Shown: positions 10,844 to 20,718, counted from the first letter of the stretch. The stretch: 64,000 nt of DNA from Burkholderia sp. Ac-20365 (GCF_017104715.1 NZ_JAAGPI010000041.1:16250-80249); one strand, 5' to 3'. Notes: generated from the sequence alone by a model not told the origin. Program-made: numbers and translations.

Positions 10844-10861
10844 GTTTTTCTCCTCCTGACG

Positions 10862-11530
10862 TCAGCTTTTCTTGGCGGCGTCTGCGTCGCCAGCAACGGT
10901 TTCAGGTTCAGCCGGACGTTCGATCTCCGCGGCCATCTTGACCACGCGCACGCGGTCTTGCGCACGCACCTTCACCTGATCCGACACGCGCTGGCGCTTG
11001 CTGTCCTTGCCATGACGCGTGGTCAGCGCAATCGCCGCGATGATCGCGACCAGCAGCACGAGGCCCGCCACTTCGAACGCGAAGATGTAGTCGGTGTAAA
11101 TGATCTTGCCGATCAGGCGCGTGTTCGACCAGTCGGCGGCGCCGGCGACGGCAGCCGTCGTGTCGCGCACGGGCTGAACCGTCGCGCCGTAGCCATGCCA
11201 CAGGATCAGCGCCGTCTCGATCACGATGATCGCGCCGACCACCGTCGCCATCGGCACGAAGCGCTTGAAGTCGCGGCGCAGCACGTCGAGATTGATGTCC
11301 AGCATCATCACGACGAACAGGAACAGCACCATCACCGCGCCGACATACACCAGCACCAGCAGGATCGCGAGGAATTCCGCCTGCAGCAGCATCCAGATCG
11401 CGGCCGCGTTGAAGAACGCGAGCACGAGGAACAACGCGGACGACACCGGGTTGCGCGAAGTGATCACCTTCAGCCCTGACACCGTCAGGAGTAACGCGAA
11501 GATGTAGAACAGTACGGTCGTGAAGTCCAT
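10862..11530 (-). CDS. nuoJ: NADH-quinone oxidoreductase subunit J
   Basis: 222-residue membrane subunit of complex I with five predicted helices (FYIFALLLTVSGLKVITSRN, AIWMLLQAEFLAILLVLVYV and others). The central helix MVLFLFVVMMLDI corresponds to the redox-responsive TM3 region. Compared with the E. coli protein it has a longer, charged C-terminal tail of about 50 residues, rich in Arg, Lys and Val, as usual in beta-proteobacteria. Followed by nuoK. A 162-base gap separates it from nuoI. Confidence 0.96.
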   Translation of the reverse strand: MDFTTVLFYIFALLLTVSGLKVITSRNPVSSALFLVLAFFNAAAIWMLLQAEFLAILLVLVYVGAVMVLFLFVVMMLDINLDVLRRDFKRFVPMATVVGAIIVIETALILWHGYGATVQPVRDTTAAVAGAADWSNTRLIGKIIYTDYIFAFEVAGLVLLVAIIAAIALTTRHGKDSKRQRVSDQVKVRAQDRVRVVKMAAEIERPAEPETVAGDADAAKKS

Positions 11531-11692
11531 GATTACCGATTCATCGTTAGGCCATCGTCAGGCTTGGTGCTTTGGCGCGCGTCGTCTTCTGCATTGTGTT
11601 GCTTTGCGTGACGCAGCGCCAGAGCGGTCTGGCAGTTCCGCGCGTTCTTATGCCTGGCAGATACGCGCGGGATTCAACTCGTGGCTAACCTA
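11531..11692. other. Spacer between nuoI and nuoJ
   Basis: 162 bp inside the nuo operon with no coding potential that fits a gene. No terminator-like hairpin with a T-run and no convincing promoter were seen. The other larger nuo spacer, between nuoD and nuoE at 17503-17672, likewise shows nothing identifiable. Confidence 0.5.
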
Positions 11693-12181
11693 TCAACGAT
11701 AGGGTGCGTCGGCTGCCTTGTTAGCAGCGATCTCCGCTTCGTAGCGGTCGCCGACTGCGAGCAGCATGTCCTTCGTGAAGTACAGGTCGCCGCGCTTTTC
11801 GCCGTGATATTCGAGGATGTGCGTTTCGACGATCGAATCGACCGGGCAGCTCTCTTCGCAGAAGCCACAGAAGATGCACTTGGTCAGGTCGATGTCGTAG
11901 CGCGTCGTGCGGCGCGTGTTGTCCGCGCGCGTTTCCGATTCGATCGTGATCGCGAGCGCCGGGCACACGGCTTCGCACAGCTTGCACGCGATGCAGCGCT
12001 CTTCGCCGTTCTCGTAGCGGCGCAGTGCATGCAGGCCACGGAAGCGCGGGGAAATCGGAGTCTTCTCTTCCGGGAACTGCACGGTGATCTTGCGCTGGAA
12101 CGTATAGCGTCCCGTCAGCGCGAGGCCCTTGAGCAGCTCGGTCAGAAAGAAGGTCTTGAAGAAGTTTTGGATTGCGGTCAT
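11693..12181 (-). CDS. nuoI: NADH-quinone oxidoreductase subunit I
   Basis: 162-residue ferredoxin-like subunit carrying clusters N6a and N6b. Two complete CxxCxxCxxxCP motifs are visible: CIACKLCEAVCP and CIFCGFCEESCP. The N-terminal amphipathic segment (FFKTFFLTELLKGLALTGRY) anchors it to the membrane arm. It passes electrons from NuoG towards NuoB. It lies 15 bases after nuoH. Confidence 0.97.
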   Translation of the reverse strand: MTAIQNFFKTFFLTELLKGLALTGRYTFQRKITVQFPEEKTPISPRFRGLHALRRYENGEERCIACKLCEAVCPALAITIESETRADNTRRTTRYDIDLTKCIFCGFCEESCPVDSIVETHILEYHGEKRGDLYFTKDMLLAVGDRYEAEIAANKAADAPYR

Positions 12182-12196
12182 GGTTCGTCCGCCCCC

Positions 12197-13261
12197 TTAA
12201 TTCCAGATATTCAACGGCGACATGATCCAGAGGCCGACCACGATCACCCAGATCACGGTTACCGGCAGGAAAATCTTCCAGCCCAGACGCATGATCTGGT
12301 CATAGCGGTAACGCGGGAATGTCGCGCGCACCCAGATGAAGACCGACAGCAGGAAGAAGACCTTGAGGACCAGCCAGAAGATGCCCGGGATGAACGACAG
12401 GAACTCGAACGGAGCACTCCAGCCGCCCAGGAACAGGATCGAAGCAAGCGCCGAGATCACGATCATGTTGATGTATTCGGCGAGGAAGAACAGCGCGAAC
12501 GCCATACCCGAGTAATCGATCATGTGACCCGCGACGATTTCCGATTCGCCTTCCACCACGTCGAACGGGTGGCGGTTGGTTTCCGCGATGCCCGACACGA
12601 AGTAGACGACGAACGCCGGCAAGAGCGGCAGCCAGTTCCACGACAGGAACGTGATGCCGTGGCTCGCGAAGATGCCGCGCATCTGCGAGCCGACGATGTC
12701 CGACAGGTTCATCGTGCCCGCGGTCATCATCACGACCACGAGTGCGAAGCCCATCGACACTTCGTACGACACCATCTGTGCTGCAGCGCGCATCGCGCCG
12801 AGGAACGCGTACTTCGAGTTCGACGCCCAGCCGGCCAGAATCACGCCGTACACGCCGACCGACGAGATCGAGATCGCGTACAGCAGGCCTGCGTTGATAT
12901 CGCCGAGCACGGCGCCTGCCTGGAACGGAATCACCGCCCAGACCGCGAACGCGGGCACCACCACCATCACAGGCGCGATCAGATAGACCCAGCGGCTTGC
13001 CTGCGACGGCTGAATGACTTCCTTGAGCAGCAGCTTCAAGACGTCTGCGATCGGCTGCAGCAGACCGGCGGGGCCGACGCGGTTCGGGCCGAGACGAACG
13101 TGCATCCAGCCGATCAGCTTACGCTCCCACAGGATCAGATAAGCCACGCACAGCAGGATGGCAACGGACACCACGAGGATGCGCACCACCGCCCACACCG
13201 TGGGCCATGCCACCCCGAGAAGCTGGGAGCCGCCCGCGTTGATCGATTCGAACAAGGTCAT
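12197..13261 (-). CDS. nuoH: NADH-quinone oxidoreductase subunit H
   Basis: 354-residue, eight-helix subunit that forms the quinone channel of complex I. Conserved loops WMHVRLGPNRVGPAGLLQP and FDVVEGESEIVAGHMIDYSG are present, including the acidic residues of the E-channel. ATG at 13261 directly follows the nuoG stop codon with no gap, so translation is coupled. Confidence 0.97.
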   Translation of the reverse strand: MTLFESINAGGSQLLGVAWPTVWAVVRILVVSVAILLCVAYLILWERKLIGWMHVRLGPNRVGPAGLLQPIADVLKLLLKEVIQPSQASRWVYLIAPVMVVVPAFAVWAVIPFQAGAVLGDINAGLLYAISISSVGVYGVILAGWASNSKYAFLGAMRAAAQMVSYEVSMGFALVVVMMTAGTMNLSDIVGSQMRGIFASHGITFLSWNWLPLLPAFVVYFVSGIAETNRHPFDVVEGESEIVAGHMIDYSGMAFALFFLAEYINMIVISALASILFLGGWSAPFEFLSFIPGIFWLVLKVFFLLSVFIWVRATFPRYRYDQIMRLGWKIFLPVTVIWVIVVGLWIMSPLNIWN

Positions 13262-15595
13262 TTACGCCTTCTCCACCACCAGTTCACCGAACAGGCTGCC
13301 CAGCGCTGCACCGGCAGGCGTAGCCGCCGACACGCGGACGACTGTCTCCGCAAGATTCGCATCACGCACGGCCGGAATCTGCACCGAACGATCGCCCTGA
13401 CGAACGCGCACGGCGTCGCCTTCCTTCAAACCCAGCTTGTCGAACAGCGCGGCGGGCAGACCCACCGAGTTGGCGGCGCGCGCAGCGGCCGTCAGATGCA
13501 GCGACTCCGCACGACGCACGAGCTGGTCGGCGTGATAGATCGGCACATCGGCGATACGCTCGAAGGTGCCTTCCGCTGCCTTCGCGCCATTGCCGCGTGC
13601 GACGCTTGCCGACGTCTTGTTCGACAGACGCGGCGTGAGATCGCCATCGCCCAGCGCAGCAACACGCACCTGCTCCGCCGTATCGTAGTCGAAGCCCGAC
13701 GCGCCGAGCAGGTTGCCGAGCACGCGCAACACTTTCCATCCAGGACGTGTATCGCCGAGCGGACGCACCACGCCGTTGAACATCTGCACCGTGCCTTCCG
13801 CGTTGACGAACGTGCCCGCCGTTTCCGTGTACGGGGCGATCGGCAGCAGGACGTCCGCGTATTCGGCGCCCGTCTGGAACGGCGACATCACGACGACCAT
13901 TTCAGCCTGGTTCAGCGCGGCGAGCGCCTGAGCCGGGTTGGCCGTATCGAATTCGGGTTCGAGGTTCAGCAGCACATAGCCCTTGCGCGGCTGCTCGAAT
14001 GCTTCGCGCGCGTTCAGACCGCCCTCGCCCGGCAATGCGCCGACGAGATGCGCGCCAACCGTGTTCGCTGCTTCCGTCAAGAAGCCGAGCGTCGCGCCCG
14101 TCGTGTCGGCAATCCATTGCGCCGCTGCGTGGATCGCAGCGAATTCCGGATGCTGGACGGCGCCGTTGCCGAGCAGCACGACGCGCGTTTCGCCAGCGCC
14201 GAGTGCCTTGGCCGTCTGCTTTGCTGCATCCGATGCCGTCGCGCCTGCGAAGGCTTCCGGCAGCGCCACGCCCTTCGCTTCCGACACGGCGGCTGCGATG
14301 CCAGCCAGTTCGTTCAGCCACGCTGACGGTGCCGCTGCGATACGTGCCGCTTGCGGGATCAGCGCGTCGTCGCGCGTGGCCTGCAGCAGCGTGATCTGTG
14401 CGCCGCCCTTCGCGGCCTGACGCAGACGCGCAGCAAACAGCGGATGGTCGCGACGCAGCGACGACCCGATCACGAGCGCGCTGTCGAGCATCGACAGGTT
14501 GGCGATCGACGTACCGAGCCACGGCGTGCCGTTTGCGGCTACCGAAAAGTCCGTCTGACGCAGACGGAAATCGATGTTCGGTGTGCCGACGGCTTGCGCG
14601 AGTTGCTTGAGGAGGAACAGTTCTTCGACCGTGCTATGCGCGCTGCCGAGTGCGGCAATCGCGTTCGCGCCGTGATCGGCCGAGATGCCCTTCAGACCCT
14701 TGACGACGTATTCGAGCGCCGTCTGCCAGTCGGTTTCCATCCACTGGCCGTTCTGCTTGAGCATCGGGCGCGTCAGACGTTCCGGGCTGTTGAGGGCTTC
14801 ATACGAGAAGCGGTCCTTGTCCGAAATCCAGCATTCGTTGATGGCTTCGTTTTCGAACGGCAGAACACGCATCACGCGATTGTTCTTTACCTGCACCACG
14901 AGGTTCGCGCCGACGGAATCGTGCGGGCTCACCGACTTGCGGCGCGACAGTTCCCACGTACGCGCGCTGTATCGGAACGGCTTGCTGGTTAGCGCGCCGA
15001 CCGGGCACAGGTCGATCATGTTGCCCGACAGTTCGGAGTCGACCGTCTTGCCGACGAACGACGTGATTTCCGAGTGCTCGCCACGGCCCAGCATGCCGAG
15101 TTCCATCACGCCGGCGACTTCTTCACCAAAGCGCACACACCGCGTGCAGTGAATGCAGCGCGACATTTCTTCCATCGAGATCAGCGGGCCGACGTTCTTG
15201 TGGAACACGACGCGCTTCTCTTCGGTATAACGCGAGGACGACTTGCCGTAACCAACGGCCAGATCCTGCAACTGGCACTCACCGCCCTGGTCGCAGATCG
15301 GGCAATCGAGCGGATGGTTGATCAGCAGGAACTCCATCACCGATTGCTGGCCCTTCACCGCCTTGTCCGACTTCGTGCGCACGATCATGCCCGCCGACAC
15401 CGGCGTCGCGCATGCAGGCACGGCCTTCGGCATCTTCTCGACATCGACAAGACACATCCGGCAGTTGGCCGCAATCGACAGCTTCTTGTGATAGCAGAAG
15501 TGAGGGATATAGGTATCGACCTTATGCGCAGCCTGAATGATCATGCTGCCTTCGGCCACCTCTACTTTCTTGCCGTCTATTTCAAGTTCAACCAT
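13262..15595 (-). CDS. nuoG: NADH-quinone oxidoreductase subunit G
   Basis: 777-residue peripheral subunit of complex I. N-terminal 2Fe-2S domain (CYHKKLSIAANCRMC...CATP), then the His-Cys3 4Fe-4S site (HPLDCPICDQGGECQLQD), a second 4Fe-4S site (CIHCTRCVRFGEEVAG) and a long degenerate molybdopterin-oxidoreductase domain. ATG at 15595 (MVELEIDGKKVEV) is preferred to a TTG three codons upstream. It lies 96 bases downstream of nuoF. Confidence 0.97.
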   Translation of the reverse strand: MVELEIDGKKVEVAEGSMIIQAAHKVDTYIPHFCYHKKLSIAANCRMCLVDVEKMPKAVPACATPVSAGMIVRTKSDKAVKGQQSVMEFLLINHPLDCPICDQGGECQLQDLAVGYGKSSSRYTEEKRVVFHKNVGPLISMEEMSRCIHCTRCVRFGEEVAGVMELGMLGRGEHSEITSFVGKTVDSELSGNMIDLCPVGALTSKPFRYSARTWELSRRKSVSPHDSVGANLVVQVKNNRVMRVLPFENEAINECWISDKDRFSYEALNSPERLTRPMLKQNGQWMETDWQTALEYVVKGLKGISADHGANAIAALGSAHSTVEELFLLKQLAQAVGTPNIDFRLRQTDFSVAANGTPWLGTSIANLSMLDSALVIGSSLRRDHPLFAARLRQAAKGGAQITLLQATRDDALIPQAARIAAAPSAWLNELAGIAAAVSEAKGVALPEAFAGATASDAAKQTAKALGAGETRVVLLGNGAVQHPEFAAIHAAAQWIADTTGATLGFLTEAANTVGAHLVGALPGEGGLNAREAFEQPRKGYVLLNLEPEFDTANPAQALAALNQAEMVVVMSPFQTGAEYADVLLPIAPYTETAGTFVNAEGTVQMFNGVVRPLGDTRPGWKVLRVLGNLLGASGFDYDTAEQVRVAALGDGDLTPRLSNKTSASVARGNGAKAAEGTFERIADVPIYHADQLVRRAESLHLTAAARAANSVGLPAALFDKLGLKEGDAVRVRQGDRSVQIPAVRDANLAETVVRVSAATPAGAALGSLFGELVVEKA

Positions 15596-15691
15596 GATGG
15601 TCAATCTTCCTTAACCTGTTACCGCTCAATCGTTCGCCCGCTCGCCGCTGCGCTTTGCGCTTGGCGGCGGCGCCCGCGTTTGATTCCCGCT

Positions 15692-17020
15692 TTATGCAGC
15701 GACCGTTTCCGGGGCCGCCGCCGCGCCGGCATGACCGCCGACGACGCAACGCTTGTTGGCGACGTGATACTCGAATTCGTCCCAGTAGTGCTTCAGCATG
15801 CCGCGCACGGGCATCGCCGCTGCATCGCCGAGCGCGCAGATCGTGCGGCCCATGATGTTTTCAGCCACCGAGTTCAGCAGATCCAGGTCTTCCTTGCGGC
15901 CCTGACCGTGCTCGATGCGATGCACGACGCGATACAGCCAGCCCGTGCCTTCGCGGCACGGCGTGCACTGACCGCACGACTCTTCGTAATAGAAGTACGA
16001 CAGACGCAGCAGCGAGCGCACCATGCAGCGGGTCTCGTCCATCACGATGACGGCGCCCGAACCCAGCATCGAACCCTGCTTGGCGATCGAGTCGTAGTCC
16101 ATGTCGGTTTGCATCATCAGCTCGCCCGGAATGACCGGAGCCGACGAACCGCCAGGAATCACGGCCTTGATCTTCTTGCCGCCGCGCATGCCGCCTGCGA
16201 GATCGAGCAGCGTCGCGAACGGCGTGCCGAGCGGGACTTCATAGTTGCCCGGACGCTCGACGTCACCCGATACCGAGAAGATCTTCGTGCCGCCGTTGTT
16301 CGGCTTACCCATTTCGAGGTAATTCTGCGGACCGACGGCCAGCAGGAACGGCACGGCTGCGAACGTTTCCGTGTTGTTGATCGTGGTCGGCTTGCCGTAC
16401 ACGCCAAAGCTCGCCGGGAAAGGCGGCTTGAACCGCGGCTGGCCCTTCTTGCCTTCCAGCGATTCGAGCAGCGCGGTTTCTTCGCCGCAGATGTACGCGC
16501 CGTAACCATGGTGCGCGTGCAGCTGGAACGAGAAGCCCGAACCCATGATGTTGTCGCCGAGGAAGCCCGCCGCGCGTGCTTCTTCCAGCGCTGCTTCGAA
16601 GCGTCGATAGACTTCGAAGATTTCACCGTGGATGTAGTTGTAGCCGACCGTGATGTTCATCGCGTACGCACCGATGGCCATGCCTTCGATCAGCGCATGC
16701 GGATTCCAGCGCAGAATGTCGCGATCCTTGAACGTGCCCGGTTCGCCTTCGTCCGAGTTACAGACGAGATACTTCTGTCCCGGGAACTGGCGCGGCATGA
16801 AGCTCCACTTCAGGCCGGTCGGGAAGCCCGCACCGCCACGGCCACGCAGGCCCGACGCTTTCACGTCTGCGATCACCTGCTCAGGCGGAATCTTCTCTTC
16901 GAGAATACGGCGCAACTGCTTGTAGCCGCCGCGCGCAACGTAGTCCTCAAGATGCCAGTTGTCGCCGTTCAGGCCGGCGAGAATCAGCGGTTTGATGTGA
17001 CGATCGTGTAAAGACGTCAT
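15692..17020 (-). CDS. nuoF: NADH-quinone oxidoreductase subunit F
   Basis: 442-residue NADH- and FMN-binding subunit where electrons enter complex I. The glycine-rich NADH/FMN loop (GLRGRGGAGFPTGLKWSF), the second nucleotide site (GAYICGEETALLESLEGKKG) and the N3 cluster ligands (ESCGQCTPCREGTGW) are present. ATG at 17020 overlaps the nuoE stop (ATGA), which sets the start. The longer frame upstream lies inside nuoE. Confidence 0.97.
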   Translation of the reverse strand: MTSLHDRHIKPLILAGLNGDNWHLEDYVARGGYKQLRRILEEKIPPEQVIADVKASGLRGRGGAGFPTGLKWSFMPRQFPGQKYLVCNSDEGEPGTFKDRDILRWNPHALIEGMAIGAYAMNITVGYNYIHGEIFEVYRRFEAALEEARAAGFLGDNIMGSGFSFQLHAHHGYGAYICGEETALLESLEGKKGQPRFKPPFPASFGVYGKPTTINNTETFAAVPFLLAVGPQNYLEMGKPNNGGTKIFSVSGDVERPGNYEVPLGTPFATLLDLAGGMRGGKKIKAVIPGGSSAPVIPGELMMQTDMDYDSIAKQGSMLGSGAVIVMDETRCMVRSLLRLSYFYYEESCGQCTPCREGTGWLYRVVHRIEHGQGRKEDLDLLNSVAENIMGRTICALGDAAAMPVRGMLKHYWDEFEYHVANKRCVVGGHAGAAAAPETVAA

Positions 17021-17502
17021 TTCGAAAGTTCCTCGAGCAGCTGGTCGATCTTCTCGCGGCTCATGAAGCTGCACATGCGATGGTTGTTCACGAGCAGCAC
17101 GGGGGCATCACCGCACGAACCCATGCATTCGCCCTCTTTCAGGGTGAACTTGCCGTCCGCGGTGGTTTCGCCGAAGTCGATGCCGAGCTTCTGCTTCAGA
17201 TAGTCGGCGGCGCTGTCCGAACCGCCATCAGGACCGAGCTGGCACGGCAGGTTCGTACAGAGCGTGATCTTGTATTTGCCGACCGGCTTCAACTCGTACA
17301 TCGTGTAGAAGGTCGCGACCTCCTGCACGGCGACGGGCGGCATGCCGAGATAGTCGGCGACGAACTGCATGAGTTCGGGCGACAGCCAGCCAAGCTCTTC
17401 CTGACCGACGGCGAGCGCCGCCATCACGGCGGACTGCTTCTGATCCGCGGGATACTTTGCGATCGCGCGATCGATTTCTTTCAGGCCTTCAGCTGAGATC
17501 AT
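17017..17502 (-). CDS. nuoE: NADH-quinone oxidoreductase subunit E
   Basis: 161-residue thioredoxin-fold subunit with the N1a 2Fe-2S cluster. The four ligands fall in CTNLPC and CMGSC. The N-terminal helical part (MISAEGLKEIDRAIAKYP) is typical. ATG at 17502 is preferred to the upstream alternative because it matches that N terminus. Translationally coupled to nuoF. Confidence 0.96.
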   Translation of the reverse strand: MISAEGLKEIDRAIAKYPADQKQSAVMAALAVGQEELGWLSPELMQFVADYLGMPPVAVQEVATFYTMYELKPVGKYKITLCTNLPCQLGPDGGSDSAADYLKQKLGIDFGETTADGKFTLKEGECMGSCGDAPVLLVNNHRMCSFMSREKIDQLLEELSK

Positions 17503-17672
17503 TTTCAGACACGACTCTTTCAATTCCTACCGAACGAAAACCTGTCGCGCACTGCGTATTGCGGCATGTTGCGACAGACCCGGCGTTCCTTTGCTTGACG
17601 TGCGCTCCGCTTCTATTGCTTTATCGGCTGCGAGAGCGCGCGCCTTGATGAATACCGCTATGACAAACCGCT

Positions 17673-18926
17673 CTAGCGGTCCACTTCACCGAACACGATG
17701 TCCTGCGTGCCGATGATCGTCACGGCGTCGGCGATCATGTGGCCGCGCGCCATTTCATCGAGCGCGGACAAATGCGCATAACCCGGCGCGCGGATCTTGA
17801 GGCGGTACGGCTTGTTCGCGCCGTCCGACACCAGATAGATGCCGAACTCACCCTTCGGATGCTCCACGGCTGCGTACGCTTCGCCTTCCGGCACGTGGAA
17901 GCCTTCCGTGAACAGCTTGAAGTGGTGAATCAGGTCTTCCATGTTCGACTTCATGCCCACGCGCGACGGCGGCGCAACCTTGTGATTGTCCGTCATCACA
18001 GGGCCGGGATTCTTACGCAACCATTCAATGCACTGTTTCGCAATGCGTGTGGATTGACGCATTTCTTCGACGCGCACCAGATAGCGGTCGTAGCAATCGC
18101 CGTTCACGCCGACCGGAATGTCGAAGTCCATCTGGTCATACACTTCGTACGGCTGCTTCTTGCGCAGATCCCACGCGATACCCGAACCGCGCAGCATCGC
18201 GCCCGTCATGCCGAGCTGCAGCGCCCGCTCCGGACTCACGACGCCAATGCCGACCAGACGCTGCTTCCAGATGCGGTTGTCGGTGAGCAGCGTTTCGTAC
18301 TCGTCGACACAACCCGGGAAACGGTTGAAGAAATCTTCGATGAAGTCGAGCAGCGAACCCTGGCGCGTCTCGTTCATCTTCGACAGTGCCTTCGCGTTGC
18401 GAATCTTCGATGCCTTGTATTGCGGCATCGCGTCCGGCAGATCGCGGTAGACGCCACCCGGACGGTAGTACGCCGCGTGCATCCGTGCGCCGGACACCGC
18501 TTCATACACGTCCATCAGATCTTCGCGCTCGCGGAATGCGTACAGGAACACGGCCATTGCGCCGACGTCGAGCGCGTGCGCGCCGATCCACATCAGGTGG
18601 TTCAGCACGCGCGTGACTTCGTCGAACAGGACGCGAATGTATTTCGCGCGAATGGGCACATCGATGCCGAGCAGCTTTTCGATCGCCATCACATAGCCGT
18701 GCTCGTTGACCATCATCGACACGTAGTCGAGACGGTCCATATACGGCACGGACTGAATGAAGGTCTTGCTTTCCGCGAGCTTTTCAGTCGCGCGGTGCAG
18801 GAGGCCGATATGCGGATCGGCGCGCTGGATCACCTCGCCGTCGAGTTCGAGCACGAGGCGCAGCACACCGTGCGCTGCCGGGTGCTGCGGGCCGAAGTTG
18901 AGCGTGTAGTTCTTGATCTCTGCCAT
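17673..18926 (-). CDS. nuoD: NADH-quinone oxidoreductase subunit D
   Basis: 417-residue 49-kDa-type subunit that, with NuoB, forms the quinone-reduction site. The N terminus has GPQHPAAHGVLRLVLELDGE with the quinone-contacting His. Further segments RATEKLAESKTFIQSVPYMD and the C-terminal GTQDIVFGEVDR are diagnostic. The protein is separate here, not fused to NuoC. Starts 9 bases after nuoC. Confidence 0.97.
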   Translation of the reverse strand: MAEIKNYTLNFGPQHPAAHGVLRLVLELDGEVIQRADPHIGLLHRATEKLAESKTFIQSVPYMDRLDYVSMMVNEHGYVMAIEKLLGIDVPIRAKYIRVLFDEVTRVLNHLMWIGAHALDVGAMAVFLYAFREREDLMDVYEAVSGARMHAAYYRPGGVYRDLPDAMPQYKASKIRNAKALSKMNETRQGSLLDFIEDFFNRFPGCVDEYETLLTDNRIWKQRLVGIGVVSPERALQLGMTGAMLRGSGIAWDLRKKQPYEVYDQMDFDIPVGVNGDCYDRYLVRVEEMRQSTRIAKQCIEWLRKNPGPVMTDNHKVAPPSRVGMKSNMEDLIHHFKLFTEGFHVPEGEAYAAVEHPKGEFGIYLVSDGANKPYRLKIRAPGYAHLSALDEMARGHMIADAVTIIGTQDIVFGEVDR

Positions 18927-18935
18927 GGCGTTCTC

Positions 18936-19538
18936 TTAGTGTTTCAGGCCGCCATAGCGATCCTCGCGGATCACGCGCGGCGTGATTTCCCGAGGCTCGA
19001 TCGTCACGGGCTGATAGACGACACGCTTCTCTTCCGGGTCGTAACGCATCTCGACATAACCGGAGACAGGGAAATCCTTGCGGAACGGGTGACCGATAAA
19101 ACCGTAATCGGTCAGGATGCGGCGCAGGTCCGGGTGACCTTCGAAGACGATGCCGAACAGATCGAATGCTTCGCGCTCGTACCAGTTGGCCGAACTCCAG
19201 ACATCCACGACCGACGGGACCAGCGGCACATCGTCGTCCGGCGCGAACACGCGCACGCGCACGCGCCAGTTGTTCGTGACGGACAGCAGATGCAGGACTG
19301 CGGCGAAACGCGGACCTTCGTAAGCGCCTTCACCGTAGGTTTGATAGTCGACGCCGCAGAGATCCATCAGCTGTTCGAAGCGCAGCGACAAATCGTCGCG
19401 CAGACGCGTGACCACTTCGAGGTAATCTTCCGCCTTCACGACGATGGTCAGCTCACCGATCGATTCGGTGATGCTCGTCAGGCGGCCGCCAAAGGCCGCC
19501 TCGAGGTTCGCTTTGAGGGTCTCGAGTTTGCTTGCCAT
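18936..19538 (-). CDS. nuoC: NADH-quinone oxidoreductase subunit C
   Basis: 200-residue 30-kDa-type subunit with the family signature WYEREAFDLFGIVFEGHPDL followed by RRILTDYGFIGHPFRKDFP. It helps hold NuoB and NuoD in the Q module. Normal length for an unfused NuoC. Located 21 bases after nuoB and 9 before nuoD. Confidence 0.97.
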   Translation of the reverse strand: MASKLETLKANLEAAFGGRLTSITESIGELTIVVKAEDYLEVVTRLRDDLSLRFEQLMDLCGVDYQTYGEGAYEGPRFAAVLHLLSVTNNWRVRVRVFAPDDDVPLVPSVVDVWSSANWYEREAFDLFGIVFEGHPDLRRILTDYGFIGHPFRKDFPVSGYVEMRYDPEEKRVVYQPVTIEPREITPRVIREDRYGGLKH

Positions 19539-19559
19539 ATTGTGGGGAGGACTTGGGCT

Positions 19560-20039
19560 TTATTGACGGGCGATGGTATTGGTGCGGCGGATCTTCGCCT
19601 GTAGCTGGATCACGCCGTACACCAGCGCCTCAGCCGTGGGCGGACAACCCGGCACGTACACATCGACGGGCACGATACGGTCGCAGCCACGCACCACCGA
19701 ATACGAGTAGTGATAGTAGCCACCGCCATTCGCGCACGAACCCATCGAGATCACCCAACGCGGCTCGGCCATCTGGTCGTACACCTTGCGCAGGGCAGGC
19801 GCCATCTTGTTGCACAGCGTGCCGGCAACGATCATCACGTCCGACTGACGCGGACTTGGACGGAACACCACGCCGAAACGGTCGAGGTCATAACGGGCAG
19901 CGCCCGCATGCATCATCTCAACCGCGCAACACGCGAGACCGAACGTCATCGGCCACAAGGAACCGGTACGCGTCCAGTTGATCAGCTTGTCAGCCGTGGT
20001 GGTGACAAACCCTTCCTTCAAGACCCCTTCGATACTCAT
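19560..20039 (-). CDS. nuoB: NADH-quinone oxidoreductase subunit B
   Basis: 159-residue PSST-type subunit carrying the terminal N2 4Fe-4S cluster. Ligands are visible as the tandem cysteines in [11 protein letters not shown], the Cys of [17 protein letters not shown] and the Cys of [14 protein letters not shown] at 20039 ([15 protein letters not shown]) is the family start. The open frame further upstream runs through the short spacer after nuoA. Confidence 0.97.
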
Positions 20040-20101
20040 TTGTTTTCCACTCCAGACGAGCGGCGAGCCATCGCCACCCAAACACACCGGCGATTAACCC
20101 G

Positions 20102-20461
20102 TCATTCCCAGTCGAGGCCGCCCTTCTTCCAGATATAGGCGAAGCCCAACAGGAATTCGAGCAGAAAAATCATCATCGAGATGAAGCCCGGCCAGCCAAT
20201 ATCACGCAGGGCCACGCCCCACGGGAACAGGAATGCCGTTTCAAGGTCGAAGATGATGAAGAGAATGGCGACCAGGTAGTAGCGCACATCGAACTTCATG
20301 CGCGCATCTTCGAATGCTTCGAAGCCGCACTCGTACGGTGCGTTCTTTTCGGTGTCCGGCCGATTCGGACCGAGGATCTTGCCAATACTGACCAGTGCTA
20401 CGCCTAAACCGGTGCCCACGAGGAGGAACATCAATACGGGGAAATAGGCTGCGAGGTTCAA
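20102..20461 (-). CDS. nuoA: NADH-quinone oxidoreductase subunit A, TTG start
   Basis: 119-residue, three-helix ND3-type subunit: MNLAAYFPVLMFLLVGTGLG, then the quinone-site loop with NAPYECGFEAF (conserved Cys). No ATG or GTG fits the family N terminus. A TTG at 20459-20461 does, with GAGG six bases upstream, so TTG is taken as the start. First gene of the nuo operon, read from the secG-tRNA side. About 130 bp separate it from the terminator behind the tRNA. No convincing promoter was seen there. Confidence 0.93.
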   Translation of the reverse strand: MNLAAYFPVLMFLLVGTGLGVALVSIGKILGPNRPDTEKNAPYECGFEAFEDARMKFDVRYYLVAILFIIFDLETAFLFPWGVALRDIGWPGFISMMIFLLEFLLGFAYIWKKGGLDWE

Positions 20462-20590
20462 AGCTATCCTCAATCGGTTGGTTCTGAGTGACGTCAGGAG
20501 ACGTTGACTGCTACGAACAACCCCTGACGCGAAACACTTCGGGATGCTTGATGTTGAAAGCCCACAGCAAACACTACCCCAGAAGTGAAA

Positions 20591-20623
20591 ATGCCAGCCG
20601 AAGCTGAAGCAAGCGGCTGGCAT
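20591..20623 (-). terminator. Intrinsic terminator behind tRNA-Leu
   Basis: ATGCCAGCCG pairs with CGGCTGGCAT around a 13-base loop. On the minus strand TTTT follows. It lies 11 bases past the tRNA 3' end and would separate the tRNA transcript from nuo. Confidence 0.75.
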
Positions 20624-20633
20624 TAGATAACAT

Positions 20634-20718
20634 TGGTGCCGACGGCGAGACTCGAACTCGCACAGCTTTCGCCACTACCCCCTCAAGATAGCGTGTCTAC
20701 CAATTTCACCACGTCGGC
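20634..20718 (-). tRNA. tRNA-Leu (anticodon GAG)
   Basis: 85-nt class II tRNA. The 7-bp acceptor stem is GCCGACG/CGTCGGC with discriminator A and an encoded CCA. The D-loop reads GAAATTGGTAGA, the anticodon loop TTGAGGG (GAG at positions 34-36), then a long variable arm and the T-arm GTTCGAGTC. Placement next to secG matches leuU in E. coli. Confidence 0.97.

Noticed and set aside
11681..14326. 881-codon plus-strand open frame opposite nuoI, nuoH and nuoG
   Set aside because: His/Arg/Asp-rich translation typical of the antisense of GC-rich genes. The opposite strand has unmistakable complex I subunits. The same applies to the long plus-strand frames at 8441-10516 and 47417-49279.
20102..20623. 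173-residue version of NuoA beginning near 20623
   Set aside because: It would extend into the tRNA terminator hairpin. The TTG at 20461 gives the conserved 119-residue protein with a ribosome site.
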